Below the pieces are notes generated by a model. The model did no database searches, had not been told where the DNA came from, and saw nothing but the letters and a program-made list of their open reading frames with translations. From Rhodococcus sp. Leaf247 (lineage in GTDB: Bacteria; Actinomycetota; Actinomycetes; Mycobacteriales; Mycobacteriaceae), in contig NZ_LMRP01000002.1 of NCBI RefSeq assembly GCF_001426185.1, positions 1,132,144 through 1,196,143 on the forward strand: DNA of 64,000 nt, in the 5' to 3' direction. This document shows, one piece after another, positions 39,653 through 52,482 of the stretch (positions within the stretch are counted from its first letter, which is position 1; every line of letters starts with the position of its first letter). A program made the translations under genes and the position numbers.

Positions 39653-40528
39653 ATGACGGGTCCAGGCTGGGGCGGTACTTCGGGACCGCCCCAGCCCACC
39701 TGTGTACGCCATCCGGACAGGCCCACGGGGTTGTCGTGCACCCGCTGCGATCGTCCGGCGTGCCCCGAATGCCTTCGGCCCGCCTCGGTGGGTCAGCACT
39801 GCGTGGACTGTGTGGCCGCTGCTGCGTCGTCGGTCCCACGGGCGCGGACTGTCGCCGGTGGTGTGAGTCGACCGGCCTCCACCCCCGTGGTGACCTACGC
39901 GTTGATGGCGCTGAACATCCTGATGTTCGCTCTCACCGCAGCGCAGGCGGGTGGTTTGAGCAATCAGACCAGCGCCCTGTTCCGCGAGTGGGCACTGGTT
40001 CCGCTGCTGGTGGCCGACGGAGATCTCGTTCGAATTCTCGGCAGCGGCTTCCTGCATTCCGGCATCGTGCATCTCGCCGTCAACATGTTCGCGCTCTACG
40101 TCATCGGTCGTGACTGCGAACTCGTTCTCGGCCGCGCGCGATATCTGGCGGTTTACCTCGTCGCCCTCCTCGGCGGCGCTGCTGCCGTCATGTTCCTGTC
40201 GAATCCGCTCGTCGCGACCGTGGGTGCCTCGGGCGCCGTCTTCGGCCTGCTCGGAGCGCAGGCCGTGATCCTGGTGAGGCTCCGTCAGAGCCCGACGCCC
40301 GTCCTGGTCGTCATCGGCTTGAACGTAGTGCTGAGTATCGCGATCCCCGGTATCTCCCTGTGGGGCCACCTCGGTGGTCTCGCGGCGGGAGCGGCCGCGA
40401 CCGCGGCGGTGGTCTTCACGACGGGCCCACAGCGGTCCCGCGTGGGCTGGGCGGGGATCGTCGCTCTCGCTCTGATCGCGCTGGCTCTGATCGGTCTGCG
40501 CGCAGCGAGTCTGTCCTCCGCGTTCTGA
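39653..40528 (+). CDS. Rhomboid-family intramembrane serine protease
   Basis: 291 residues. The N-terminal ~60 residues form a zinc-ribbon-like segment (CVRHPDRPTGLSCTRCDRPACPEC ... HCVDC region, several Cys pairs). Six hydrophobic segments follow. The catalytic serine is in VGASGAVFGLLG and the catalytic histidine in WGHLGGLAAG; the HSGIVHLAVNMFAL block supplies oxyanion residues. It cleaves membrane helices, target unknown. Starts 15 bases after ppiA and is probably co-transcribed with it; it is convergent with the PH-domain gene. Confidence 0.92.
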   Translation: MTGPGWGGTSGPPQPTCVRHPDRPTGLSCTRCDRPACPECLRPASVGQHCVDCVAAAASSVPRARTVAGGVSRPASTPVVTYALMALNILMFALTAAQAGGLSNQTSALFREWALVPLLVADGDLVRILGSGFLHSGIVHLAVNMFALYVIGRDCELVLGRARYLAVYLVALLGGAAAVMFLSNPLVATVGASGAVFGLLGAQAVILVRLRQSPTPVLVVIGLNVVLSIAIPGISLWGHLGGLAAGAAATAAVVFTTGPQRSRVGWAGIVALALIALALIGLRAASLSSAF

Positions 40529-40550
40529 CCTCGGTCCGGCCGGTCCCGCG

Positions 40551-41018
40551 TCAGTCGCGGGACCAGTCGGCCGGCACCCATCCCCTGAGCTCGAGCGTGT
40601 CGAATACCGCTCGCGGATCCTCTCCGAGGTCCCACCTGCCGAAGATGAGCAGGCGCTCGTCCTCACCGTCCCGCACGTCCATCTCCAGCATCGGCACTCG
40701 GCGTCCGAGTCGCGGGTACGGGACCAGGCGGACCGTGATCACGTCGTTGCGTCGATAGGTACGACGCCCGCGCAGGGTCTTCACCCTCATGACGTCGGCA
40801 TCGACCGACAACTTCGGCCGCTGGACCGCGGCCAGCAGGGCGAGACTCAGTGCCGCCACGGCGGCGAGCGAGATCAACAGACGGCCCGCGGGATCGCTCG
40901 ATGTCGCGACTGCCGAAACGCCCAGCGCGACGGCTCCGACACCCAGAGCTGCGACCGCGACACGAGGCGTAGCCCACGCCGCGACCGACCCGTCACCCCC
41001 TGTGGATAAGTTATCCAC
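40551..41018 (-). CDS. PH-domain membrane protein (Rv0010c-like)
   Basis: About 155 residues: two hydrophobic segments (VAVAALGVGAVALGVSAVAT and LLISLAAVAALSLALLAAV) followed by a bacterial PH-type domain (LSVDADVMRVKTLRGRRTYR ... LLIFGRWDLGEDP). It matches Rv0010c in position and pattern. Function unknown. The only in-frame start before the helices is GTG 41018, and the first codons (MDNLST) lie entirely within two DnaA boxes. That would require a leaderless or very short-leader mRNA. Confidence 0.78.
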   Translation of the reverse strand: MDNLSTGGDGSVAAWATPRVAVAALGVGAVALGVSAVATSSDPAGRLLISLAAVAALSLALLAAVQRPKLSVDADVMRVKTLRGRRTYRRNDVITVRLVPYPRLGRRVPMLEMDVRDGEDERLLIFGRWDLGEDPRAVFDTLELRGWVPADWSRD

Positions 41019-41032
41019 AGAAGTTATCCACA
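41001..41032. promoter_or_regulatory. Cluster of three perfect DnaA boxes
   Basis: TGTGGATAA 41001-41009, TTATCCACA 41011-41019 and TTATCCACA 41024-41032 are all exact matches to the DnaA consensus: the first two head to head with one base between, the third in direct repeat with the second. They cover the start of the PH-domain gene and lie 56 bases beyond the crgA stop codon. No other place in the window, oriC included, has three perfect boxes. Confidence 0.85.
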
Positions 41033-41087
41033 GTGTTAGTGAACGACACGCGTGTAATTCGCGCGCACGTCGACGCGACGCTCCTGG

Positions 41088-41351
41088 TCAACGCCACTTC
41101 ATCGTCATGACGAGACCGATGATCCAGAAACCGAAGCCGATGAGCAGGTTGTACGCCCCCAGGCTCGCCATCCAGCCGATGTTGTCCTGTGCGAGGTAGT
41201 AGACGATGAGATACACCAGACCGAGCACCATGAAACCGAACATGACCGACAGATACAGCGTGCTCGACGGCGCAGCCTTGACCTTGACGGGCGTCCGTGA
41301 CGCCGGGTCGATGGTGTAATCGGCCTTCTTGCGGACCTTCGACTTGGGCAT
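41088..41351 (-). CDS. crgA: Cell division protein CrgA
   Basis: 87 residues beginning MPKSKVRKKADY, with two membrane helices (LYLSVMFGFMVLGLVYLIVY and NLLIGFGFWIIGLVMTMKW) joined by the conserved LAQDNIGWMASLGAY loop. CrgA binds FtsZ, FtsI/Q and CwsA and times septation in mycobacteria and Streptomyces. The ATG has AGGAG upstream. Longer upstream frames are shadows of the amidotransferase gene. Confidence 0.96.
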   Translation of the reverse strand: MPKSKVRKKADYTIDPASRTPVKVKAAPSSTLYLSVMFGFMVLGLVYLIVYYLAQDNIGWMASLGAYNLLIGFGFWIIGLVMTMKWR

Positions 41352-41468
41352 TGATCTCCTCGAACTCTCCTGCTCGGAATGCGTGTGGGCTGCGAGAACA
41401 ACGCGCAGTGCCGTGGTCCACGATAACCTGCAGCCGGCCCGGGACAGTGTCGGCATTAGTGTGGTGAC

Positions 41469-42101
41469 ATGCGCATCCTCGTCGTCGACAACTACGACAG
41501 CTTCGTGTTCAACCTGGTCCAGTACCTCGGACAGCTCGGAACGCGGGCGCAGGTGCTGCGTAACGACGACCCAGCCGTCCTCGACGTGGACGCCGCCGTG
41601 AAGGACGTGGACGGGGTGCTGCTGAGCCCGGGACCGGGTACACCCGAGCGCGCCGGCGTCACCATGGACATGGTGCGGGCGTGCGCCCGCACAGGGACTC
41701 CGCTCCTCGGAGTGTGCCTCGGGCACCAGGCGATCGGCGCGTCGTTCGGAGGCGTCGTCGAGCGTGCGCCGGAACTGCTGCACGGGAAGACGAGCGTCGT
41801 CCACCACTCCGGAGAAGGAGTGCTCGCCGGTCTGCCGGATCCGTTCACCGCCACCCGATACCACTCGCTGACGGTGCGAGAGAACACGATTCCCGACGAG
41901 CTCGAGGTGACTGCTCGGACCGACAGCGGCATCGTGATGGCCATGCGGCACCGCGAGCTGCCGATCCACGGCGTGCAGTTCCACCCGGAGTCGGTGATGA
42001 CCGAGGGTGGTCACCGCATGCTGGCCAACTGGCTCGCAGTCTGCGGTGACGCCCCCGAGGAGTCACTGGTGTCCGACCTCGAGAACGCCGCTCGGGTCTG
42101 A
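41469..42101 (+). CDS. trpG: Glutamine amidotransferase of anthranilate/aminodeoxychorismate synthase (component II)
   Basis: 210-residue class I glutamine amidotransferase supplying ammonia to a chorismate-using synthase. Catalytic triad: Cys in LGVCLGHQAIG, His and Glu in HGVQFHPESVM; oxyanion motif SPGPGTPE. M. tuberculosis Rv0013 (trpG) holds this place. Such proteins often serve both tryptophan and folate synthesis (TrpG/PabA), and no component I gene lies nearby to decide. ATG 41469. Ends 12 bases from the convergent pknB. Confidence 0.93.
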   Translation: MRILVVDNYDSFVFNLVQYLGQLGTRAQVLRNDDPAVLDVDAAVKDVDGVLLSPGPGTPERAGVTMDMVRACARTGTPLLGVCLGHQAIGASFGGVVERAPELLHGKTSVVHHSGEGVLAGLPDPFTATRYHSLTVRENTIPDELEVTARTDSGIVMAMRHRELPIHGVQFHPESVMTEGGHRMLANWLAVCGDAPEESLVSDLENAARV

Positions 42102-42113
42102 CGTCCGGGCCTG

Positions 42114-45454
<3,341 letters not shown>

Positions 45455-45461
45455 GCGGGGC

Positions 45462-46949
45462 TCACCTCCCCTGCAATCCGGCGCCGAGCACAGCTCTCGC
45501 CACTGGTGCGGCGACCGATCCGCCCGTCGCGGCGAGCGCACGGTCGCCACCGTTCTCGACGATGACCGCGATGGCGATCTTCGGGTCCTCGGCCGGGGCG
45601 AAGGCGATGTACCACGCATGGGGAGGGGTGTTGCGAGGATCGCTTCCGTGCTCCGCGGTACCGGTCTTGGACGCGATCTGAACGCCCGCGATCTTGCCCT
45701 GTCCACCGGAATTGTTCTCCGAACCCACCATCAGATCGGTGAGCGTGGAGGCCACCTCCGGCGAGACGGCCTGTCCGAGGGACGTCGGCTCCGTGGTGTC
45801 GAGCGTCGACAGGTCGGGGGCCTGCAACTGAGCGACCATGTGGGGTGCCATCCGCACTCCACCGTTCGCGATGGTGGCCGCGATCTCCGCATTCTGCAGC
45901 GGTGTCAGGGCGACGTCACGCTGGCCGATGCTGCTCTGGCCGAGGGCCGCGTCGTCGGCGATCTCACCGACCGTGCTGTCGGCCACCGGGATCGGCACCG
46001 ACTGGTTCGTCTCGCCGATGCCGAACGCCGACGCCGCATCCTTGACGCCCTGGCTGCCGGTGTCGATGCCGAGCTCGACGAAGGCGGTGTTGCAGGAACG
46101 CGCGAATGCCTCGCGCAGTGACGCGGTCGCGCCGCCACCGCACGTGGAGCCGTTGTAGTTCTCGAGCGTCGTGGACGTGTCGGGCAGGGTGATGGTCGGT
46201 GCCGCGGTGAGCTGCGTGTCGGGCGTCGACCCGGCGGCCAGTGCCGCTGCCGTCACGACCACCTTGAACGTCGATCCGGGCGGATAGGTCTGCGAGACAG
46301 CACGATTGACCAGTGGCTCACCGGGATCATTCGCGAGCCGCTCCCATGCCTGCGTGGACTGCTCACCGTCGTGCGAGGCCAGTTCGTTGGGGTCGTAGCT
46401 GGGCGTGCTGACCATCGTCAGGATCTTGCCGGTGGACGGCTCGATGGCCACGACCGAACCGGTGTACCCCTTCGAGGTGAGTTGGTCGTACGCGACCTGC
46501 TGCATCACCGGGTCGATGGTGGTGACGACGTTGCCACCGCGCGGATCGCGGCCCGAGAGAAGGTCGAAGAACCGCTTGCCGAACAACCGGTTGTCGGATC
46601 CGTTGAGGACGGCATCCTCGGATCGTTCGAGGCCGGCGCTCGAGTAGAGCATCGAGTAGAACCCGGTGACAGGCGCGTTCGCCGCCGGGCTCGCGGGCGC
46701 AGCCGGATTCGACGGGTACGTCCGCAGGTACTTGTACCGGTCCTCGGTCGCGACGGACGAGGCCAACACCTGGCCACCGCTCGAGATCTGTCCGCGCTGA
46801 CGTGCGTACTCGTCGAGCAGGACACGCGAGTTGCGGGGGTCCGTGCGGAGGTCGTCGGCCTTGATGACCTGGACGTAGGTGGCGTTGGCGAGCAGGACCA
46901 CGATCATGGCCATGACGCCGATGGCCACGCGGCGAAGGGGAGTGTTCAC
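45462..46949 (-). CDS. pbpA: Penicillin-binding protein PbpA (transpeptidase)
   Basis: 495 residues with an N-terminal membrane anchor ([19 protein letters not shown]), a dimerisation/allosteric region and a transpeptidase domain. Active-site motifs: SxxK in [10 protein letters not shown], SxN in [11 protein letters not shown] in [10 protein letters not shown]. It cross-links peptidoglycan during growth; in mycobacteria its gene lies in the same cluster and the protein is a PknB-linked division factor. GTG 46949 overlaps the rodA stop by four bases. Confidence 0.95.
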   Translation of the reverse strand: MNTPLRRVAIGVMAMIVVLLANATYVQVIKADDLRTDPRNSRVLLDEYARQRGQISSGGQVLASSVATEDRYKYLRTYPSNPAAPASPAANAPVTGFYSMLYSSAGLERSEDAVLNGSDNRLFGKRFFDLLSGRDPRGGNVVTTIDPVMQQVAYDQLTSKGYTGSVVAIEPSTGKILTMVSTPSYDPNELASHDGEQSTQAWERLANDPGEPLVNRAVSQTYPPGSTFKVVVTAAALAAGSTPDTQLTAAPTITLPDTSTTLENYNGSTCGGGATASLREAFARSCNTAFVELGIDTGSQGVKDAASAFGIGETNQSVPIPVADSTVGEIADDAALGQSSIGQRDVALTPLQNAEIAATIANGGVRMAPHMVAQLQAPDLSTLDTTEPTSLGQAVSPEVASTLTDLMVGSENNSGGQGKIAGVQIASKTGTAEHGSDPRNTPPHAWYIAFAPAEDPKIAIAVIVENGGDRALAATGGSVAAPVARAVLGAGLQGR

Positions 46950-48400
46950 GGGCGCTTCACCACCTCGGTCATCGCGTCACCGATCGGCGCGGCCGGCGAG
47001 CGCTTCTGCGGCACGACAGGTGCGCGGGCGGCATCGGAGATCTTGATGAGCAACGCGACCAGGGCGTAGTTCGCGAGCAGGGAAGAGCCTCCGTAGGACA
47101 TGAACGGTGTCGTGAGACCGGTAAGGGGAATGAGCTTGGTGACGCCGCCGACCACGACGAACAGCTGGACGGCGATGGTGACGGACAGGCCGGCGGCGAG
47201 GAGCTTGCCGAAGCTGTCGCGCACCGCGAGCGCCGTCCGGAGCCCACGCAGCACGAACATCATGTAGAGCATCAGCACTGCTGCCAGGCCGATGAGCCCG
47301 AGCTCCTCACCCACGGTGGCGATGATGAAGTCGGTGCTCGCGAACGGCACCTGCGACGGACGGCCGCTGCCGAGGCCCGTGCCGCCCATCCCGCCGGTCG
47401 CGAGGCCGAAGAGAGACTGTGAGATCTGGTACCCGGTGTCGTTGTAGTCGGCGAAGGGGTCGAGCCAGGTGTCGGTACGAATCTTCACGTGCCCGAAGAG
47501 CTGGTACGCGAGAAGGAATCCCAGGAGCAGCAGGGCGACCCCGATGACGATCCAGCCGACACGCTCGGTGGCGACGTAGATCATCACCAGCACGGTGCAG
47601 TAGATCAGCAGCGACGTGCCGAGGTCCTTCTCGAACACCAGGACGCCGATCGAGACGATCCACGCCACGACGATCGGTCCCAGGTCGCGTGCTCGCGGGA
47701 AATCCATGCCCAGCACGTGCTTGCCCGCCGTGGTGAACAGCTCACGCTTGGCCACCAGGACCGACGCGAAGAAGATCAGCAGCAGGATCTTGGAGAACTC
47801 ACCGGGCTGGATGCTGAAGCCCGGCAGTCGGATCCAGATCTTCGATCCGTTGACCTCGGACAGTGACGACGGAAGGATCGCCGGGAGCGCGAGGAACACC
47901 AGTCCGCCCAGACCCAGGGTGTAGCCGTAGCGCGCCAACGTCCGGTAATCGCGGATCAGCACCAACACGGCGACGAAGCCGGCGATGGCGAGCGCGGTCC
48001 AGAGAACCTGCTGGTTGGCGTCGGGCGACGGTTCCGTGTCACCGAGATAGGTGGCGGACTGTTGCGCGGCCAGATCGAGGCGGTGGATCAGCACCAGCCC
48101 GAGACCGTTCAGCAGCGCCACCAGCGGCAGCAGAAGGGGATCGGCGTGCGTGGCGAAGCGGCGAACCGCGGCATGCGCGACGGCGAACATGGCGAGGTAT
48201 GCCACTCCGTACTTCGCCAGGTCCCACGTGATGGTCTGTTCCTGGCTCGCCTCGACGAGCACCAGCGACACGGTGGTGATGAGCGCCGCGGCTCCCAGGA
48301 GGGCTGCTTCGACCCCACGCTTGGTGGACTGCGGGGGTGCCGGAGCGAATCCGCCCGGAGGACTGGGGAACGACGCCGAAGACTGGTTCGGGGCGGACAT
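46946..48400 (-). CDS. rodA: RodA/FtsW-family peptidoglycan glycosyltransferase
   Basis: 484 residues with about twelve membrane helices. SEDS-family blocks are PGFSIQPGEFSKILLLIFFA, FEKDLGTSLLIYC, the extracellular loop with DTGYQISQSLFGLATGG, and FMSYGGSSLLANY. It polymerises lipid II glycan strands with its partner PbpA, encoded next. ATG 48400 shares one base with the pstP stop. A Pro/Ser-rich N terminus (~25 residues) precedes the first helix. Confidence 0.95.
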   Translation of the reverse strand: MSAPNQSSASFPSPPGGFAPAPPQSTKRGVEAALLGAAALITTVSLVLVEASQEQTITWDLAKYGVAYLAMFAVAHAAVRRFATHADPLLLPLVALLNGLGLVLIHRLDLAAQQSATYLGDTEPSPDANQQVLWTALAIAGFVAVLVLIRDYRTLARYGYTLGLGGLVFLALPAILPSSLSEVNGSKIWIRLPGFSIQPGEFSKILLLIFFASVLVAKRELFTTAGKHVLGMDFPRARDLGPIVVAWIVSIGVLVFEKDLGTSLLIYCTVLVMIYVATERVGWIVIGVALLLLGFLLAYQLFGHVKIRTDTWLDPFADYNDTGYQISQSLFGLATGGMGGTGLGSGRPSQVPFASTDFIIATVGEELGLIGLAAVLMLYMMFVLRGLRTALAVRDSFGKLLAAGLSVTIAVQLFVVVGGVTKLIPLTGLTTPFMSYGGSSLLANYALVALLIKISDAARAPVVPQKRSPAAPIGDAMTEVVKRP

Positions 48401-49845
48401 CAACTGCCCGTCCTGCAGGTCTGACCTGCCACGAGTGTCGGCGTCGGCGTCGGAGTCGGCTCGGGTGTCGTCGTCACGGGCGGCGCCGCCGGGTCGGCGG
48501 GAGGCGGTACAGGTGCTGCCTCGGTCGGCGGAACGGCCGTGGTGGTGGTCGGAGGAGCCGTCGTCGCGGTGACCGGCTTCTCGCACAGCGGCAGCAGGTC
48601 ACCGGCCACGAGCCGGTTCACCTGCGAGCGTGCGTCGTCGAGAGTGCCGGACGGCAGGCCCGAACGCACCTGTTCGCGGGCGGACGGCTGCAGGTCGTCG
48701 ACACCGAGGACGCGGCACTGAGCGTCGGCGGGGGATCGCAGATCGATCGTGGCGGGGTCCGACGTCTCACGGACGCACCCGACCAGATCCACTTCCTGCA
48801 GGGAGAAGCCGAGTACCGATCCGGGGACTCCACGCATCACCACGACGCGTCCGTCGTCGGAACCGACGTAGTAATTGCGCTGCAGGAGCTGCCATCCGAC
48901 GATCGAACCGACGACCAGCAGGGCGACCACGGCGAGACCGGTCAGGGACCAGCGGAGCTTGTGCGACTTCTTCTCCGGGGCCGGCGGCGGCGGAGTGACC
49001 ACCCTCTTGGGCGCGGTCCGGGGAGGGCGCATCGCGGCTGCGCGTCCAGCTGCGGTGTTCGGTGGGGGCGAGTCCTCCTCGTCGTCCATCGATGCGGCGC
49101 CGGCGAGGATCGGATGGGACTGGCCGTAGTCGAGATCGATGACGTCGGCCACCACCACGGTCACGTTGTCGGGGCCACCGCTGCGCAGTGCCAGTTCGAT
49201 CAGGCGGTCGGCGCACTGGTCGTTCTCGCCCTCACGCATCGTGTCCGCGATGGTCTCGCTGCTGACGACGTCGGACAATCCGTCCGAACAGAGCAGATAA
49301 CGATCCCCCGCCCGAGCCTCACGCACGGTCAGAGTGGGTTCGATCTCGTTGCCGGTGAGAGCCCGCATGATCAGCGACCGTTGCGGGTGCGAGTGCGCCT
49401 GCTCGGCGGTGATCCGCCCCTCGTCGACCAAGGACTGGACGAACGTGTCGTCGCGGGTGATCTGCGTCAGTTCGTCGTCCCGGAGCAGATACGCCCGGGA
49501 GTCGCCGATGTGAACGAGCCCGATCTTCCTGCCGCCGAACAGGATCGCCGTCAACGTGGTGCCCATGCCGTCGAGTTCGGGGTCGTCCTCGACCTGTTCC
49601 GCGATGGTGGCGTTGCCCTCACGGGTAGCTCGCTCGAGCTTGCCCAGGAGATCGTCGCCCGGCTCGTCGTCGTCGAGATGGGCGAGCGCGGCGATCATCA
49701 GCTGCGACGCCACTTCTCCGGCGGCGTGGCCACCCATGCCGTCGGCGAGAGCGAGGAGGCGTGCACCCGCGTAGACGGAGTCCTCGTTGTTGGATCGCAC
49801 GAGACCGCGATCGCTGCGCGCGGCGTAGCGGAGAACCAAGGTCAC
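48400..49845 (-). CDS. pstP: PP2C-type Ser/Thr protein phosphatase PstP
   Basis: 481 residues. The phosphatase domain (~1-240) has the PPM metal motifs RSNNEDSV, LADGMGGHAAGE, HIGDSRAYLL, LLCSDGLSD and GGPDNVTVVV. One membrane helix lies near residues 296-316 and is followed by an outside domain with a Thr/Pro-rich C terminus. It reverses PknA/PknB phosphorylation. The GTG start overlaps the fhaB stop by four bases (GTGA), as expected for one polycistronic message. Confidence 0.95.
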   Translation of the reverse strand: MTLVLRYAARSDRGLVRSNNEDSVYAGARLLALADGMGGHAAGEVASQLMIAALAHLDDDEPGDDLLGKLERATREGNATIAEQVEDDPELDGMGTTLTAILFGGRKIGLVHIGDSRAYLLRDDELTQITRDDTFVQSLVDEGRITAEQAHSHPQRSLIMRALTGNEIEPTLTVREARAGDRYLLCSDGLSDVVSSETIADTMREGENDQCADRLIELALRSGGPDNVTVVVADVIDLDYGQSHPILAGAASMDDEEDSPPPNTAAGRAAAMRPPRTAPKRVVTPPPPAPEKKSHKLRWSLTGLAVVALLVVGSIVGWQLLQRNYYVGSDDGRVVVMRGVPGSVLGFSLQEVDLVGCVRETSDPATIDLRSPADAQCRVLGVDDLQPSAREQVRSGLPSGTLDDARSQVNRLVAGDLLPLCEKPVTATTAPPTTTTAVPPTEAAPVPPPADPAAPPVTTTPEPTPTPTPTLVAGQTCRTGS

Positions 49846-50303
49846 GGGCGCAACTCGATCACGGTCTTGCCGACGCGTACAGGCGTTCCCAGGGGAACGC
49901 GAACCGCCGTCGTCACCTTGGCGCGGTCGAGGTAGGTGCCGTTCGTCGAGCCGAGATCCTCGACGTACCAGTCACCTCCGCGAGGTGACAGACGCGCGTG
50001 GCGTGTGGAGGCGTAGTCGTCGGTGAGGACGAGAGTCGAGTCGTCCGCGCGGCCCATGAGGACCGGCTGCGACCCCAGCGTGATGCGTGTCCCGGCGAGC
50101 GACCCGTGGGTCACCACCAGGTATTTAGCGACCTTCTGCTTCCGGCCCTGCAGAGAGACCGGCGACTTGCGTGACCGAGGTGCGACACGAAGACCGGACG
50201 CCGCGTAGATGTCGGAACGCAGAGTGCGCAGCACTGCCCAGACGAACAACCACAGGATCAGGAGGAAACCAGCTCGCGTGAGCTGCAAGATCAATCCCTG
50301 CAC
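49842..50303 (-). CDS. fhaB: FHA-domain protein FhaB (FipA)
   Basis: 153 residues: an N-terminal membrane helix (GFLLILWLFVWAVLRTL), a basic linker and a C-terminal FHA domain (LMGRADDSTLVLTDDYASTRHARLS and [11 protein letters not shown]). FHA domains bind phosphothreonine; mycobacterial FhaB/FipA is a PknA/PknB target linked to FtsZ and FtsQ. GTG 50303 has GGAGG nine bases upstream. First gene of the fhaB-pstP-rodA-pbpA-pknA-pknB unit. Confidence 0.94.
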   Translation of the reverse strand: MQGLILQLTRAGFLLILWLFVWAVLRTLRSDIYAASGLRVAPRSRKSPVSLQGRKQKVAKYLVVTHGSLAGTRITLGSQPVLMGRADDSTLVLTDDYASTRHARLSPRGGDWYVEDLGSTNGTYLDRAKVTTAVRVPLGTPVRVGKTVIELRP

Positions 50304-50459
50304 AGCGTGTCACCTCCTCGTTCCTCGACAGCTCGGACACCACACGCATGGGGATGCGCGCACGGGGACTCCCCGTCTCGGAGCATCATAAGGGCAGGGA
50401 CCGACTGCCCCGTGTCGGCCGCCGCGCGACGGCCGCCCTTCTCGTGGTCCGGGGTCTCG

Positions 50460-52082
50460 TCAGACGATACGGACGAGGATCTCCGAGTGGCCGGCGCGAA
50501 CGATGTCGCCGTCGGCCAGCTGCCAGTCCTGGACCGGCGCACTGTTGACCGTCGTTCCGTTCGTGGAACCCAGATCCGACAGCATGGCTACGCGGCCGTC
50601 CCACCGGATCTCGAAGTGACGACGCGAGACGCCCGTGTCGGGGAGTCGGAACTGCGCATCCTGGCCGCGCCCGACGACGTTCCCACCCTCGCGCAGCTGG
50701 TAGTGACGGCCACTGCCGTCCTCGAGCTGGAGCGTCGCGGACAGTCCGCGCTGCGCACTCGGGCGGTCGTAGTCGTCACCGTCGTCGGCGAGCGGCTGCT
50801 GGTATCCCTGCGTGGGCGGCTGGTCGTATGCCGGAGCCGCCGCGGCTGCACCGTAGGCACGCGCGTCGGGGGTCGGTCGTCCGTAGCCACCGTCGTCGTA
50901 GCTCCGCTGGCCGTACGCCGGCTGGTCGTAGCCGGCCTGGTCACGACCGGACTGGCCGTATCCACCCTGCTGTCCGTATCCCTGCTGATCGCGGTACGCC
51001 TGCGGCTCGTAGCCACCGGCGCCCTGATCCTGCTCGCGACCACGCTGGTCGTACCCGGCCTGGTTGTACCCGCGCTGGTCGTAGCCGCCCTGGTCATAGC
51101 CGCCCTGGTTGTAGCCGCGCTGGTCGTAACCCTGCTGGTCGTAACCCTGCTGGTCGTACCCCGCCTGGTTGTAGCCGCGCTGGTCGTACCCGCGCTGGTC
51201 GTACCCGCGCTGGTCGTAGCCCTGCTGGTCGTTGTCGGGCTGGTCGTAGCCCTGCTGGCCGTAGCCACGACGGTCGTACCCGCCCTGGTCCTGACCGCGC
51301 GGGTCCTGCGCCCGAGGATCGCCGTTCTGCTGGCCGTAGGCCTGACGGTCGTACGGCTGCTGGTCGTACGACTGACGCCCGTACCCACCCTGGTCGTAGC
51401 GGACCTGCTCCCGCGGATCCCCGGCCGGCTGTCCGTAGCCGCGGTCCTGCTCGGGGTAGTCCTGGTACGCCCGCGGAGGACGGACTCTGTTCTCGGCCGA
51501 CGGGTCGACACCGCGAGGTGCCTCCGACGGGTAGGCACTGCCGTTCCGTGGTGCGCGTGACGCGACACCGGACGCGGGCCGCTGGCCTTCGTGGTCGGGC
51601 TCGTCGCCCTGGTTCTGAGTCCCTGAGTTCTGGGTCATGGGGCCGGCTCCTGATATCGACGACGGTTGGGCTGTGCCTGAGGTGAGTTTCGGTGGGTCTG
51701 GCTGATCGACGTCCGGATCGACGGTGGCCGATGTGCGGAACTGCCCGGTGTGCAGCGTCGAGGACGGTGCGAACCGGACGACCACCTTGCCGTAGGTCTG
51801 CCATCCCTGTTCGGTGATGAAGTCCTGGAGGTGTCGGGAGAACGCCTTGGTGGTCAGGTCGTGGTCGGACGCCAACTGTTCGTGATCGGAGTCGCTGATG
51901 GCGATCACGTACGCGTTGGGAGCCAGGAGGTGCCCGCCGTCCAAGGTGCGGACGGACGCGGTGGCTTCCTGTTGCAGGGCCGCCTCGACCTCCTGCGGGA
52001 CGACACCGCCGCCGAACACTCTGGCGAAGGCGTCTCCGACAGCGCTCTGCAGCTTTCTCTCGAAACGCTGGACAACTCCCAT
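50460..52082 (-). CDS. fhaA: FHA-domain protein FhaA with repeat linker
   Basis: 540 residues. DUF3662 domain at the N terminus ([29 protein letters not shown]), a long Gly/Tyr/Gln/Asp-rich linker (~190-430) with many GYDQ and RGY units, and a C-terminal FHA domain from ~450 ([37 protein letters not shown]). In mycobacteria its FHA domain binds phosphorylated MurJ pseudokinase and restrains wall synthesis. GAGGAGGG precedes the ATG. Separated from fhaB by 156 bases, probably with the fhaB promoter. Confidence 0.95.
   Translation of the reverse strand: MGVVQRFERKLQSAVGDAFARVFGGGVVPQEVEAALQQEATASVRTLDGGHLLAPNAYVIAISDSDHEQLASDHDLTTKAFSRHLQDFITEQGWQTYGKVVVRFAPSSTLHTGQFRTSATVDPDVDQPDPPKLTSGTAQPSSISGAGPMTQNSGTQNQGDEPDHEGQRPASGVASRAPRNGSAYPSEAPRGVDPSAENRVRPPRAYQDYPEQDRGYGQPAGDPREQVRYDQGGYGRQSYDQQPYDRQAYGQQNGDPRAQDPRGQDQGGYDRRGYGQQGYDQPDNDQQGYDQRGYDQRGYDQRGYNQAGYDQQGYDQQGYDQRGYNQGGYDQGGYDQRGYNQAGYDQRGREQDQGAGGYEPQAYRDQQGYGQQGGYGQSGRDQAGYDQPAYGQRSYDDGGYGRPTPDARAYGAAAAAPAYDQPPTQGYQQPLADDGDDYDRPSAQRGLSATLQLEDGSGRHYQLREGGNVVGRGQDAQFRLPDTGVSRRHFEIRWDGRVAMLSDLGSTNGTTVNSAPVQDWQLADGDIVRAGHSEILVRIV
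51050..51290 (-). repeat. Tandem repeat in fhaA encoding GYDQ/RGYDQ units
   Basis: Repeating 12- to 24-base units built on CTGGTCGTA (plus strand) encode a ladder of GY(D/N)Q tetra- and pentapeptides in the FhaA linker. The most regular block is here, and looser copies extend to about 50890 and 51420. Unit lengths are multiples of three, so the frame is kept. Confidence 0.85.
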
Positions 52083-52360
52083 GACACCCTCCTCGTCTCG
52101 CCTCGGTCGATCACGCGTCGTCGCACGACACGGGGCGCGTCACATCATCGGGAGTACCCGATCACGTGACGCTCCGAACGTCCTCCGAACGCCCACCACT
52201 GTGCGGGTGGTCGGTGGCGCGTGTCCTACCGCCGTGCGACTGCTGATCCATGCTATACGGCCGGAACCGAGTTTCCGCCCCGGCTCGGGCCCGGAACTCG
52301 GTCGGGAGGTATGGATTTCGGTCGGCGAGACAGGTCGTGTTAGCCTCGTTCCCGTCGCTC

Positions 52361-52446
52361 GGGCGAGTGGCGGAATGGCAGACGCGCTGGCTTCAGGTGC
52401 CAGTGTCCTTCGGGACGTGGGGGTTCAAGTCCCCCTTCGCCCACCA
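52361..52446 (+). tRNA. leuT: tRNA-Leu (CAG)
   Basis: Class II tRNA: acceptor GGGCGAG/TTCGCCC, long variable arm GTCCTTCGGGAC, anticodon stem CTGGC/GCCAG with loop TTCAGGT (anticodon CAG), T arm GGGGG-TTCAAGT-CCCCC. The discriminator A is followed by CCA in the DNA. Located after fhaA as in mycobacteria. Confidence 0.97.
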
Positions 52447-52447
52447 C

Positions 52448-52482
52448 ACTGGCCGTAGTCGAGATCACTCGCTACGGCCAGT
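52448..52482 (+). terminator. Intrinsic terminator after tRNA-Leu
   Basis: ACTGGCCGTAG pairs perfectly with CTACGGCCAGT across a 13-base loop and is followed by AGTTTCTTT. It begins two bases after the tRNA. Confidence 0.85.

Noticed and set aside
50890-51420. Possible CRISPR array
   Set aside because: Units are short, adjoining and coding (FhaA GYDQ linker), not repeats separated by unique spacers.
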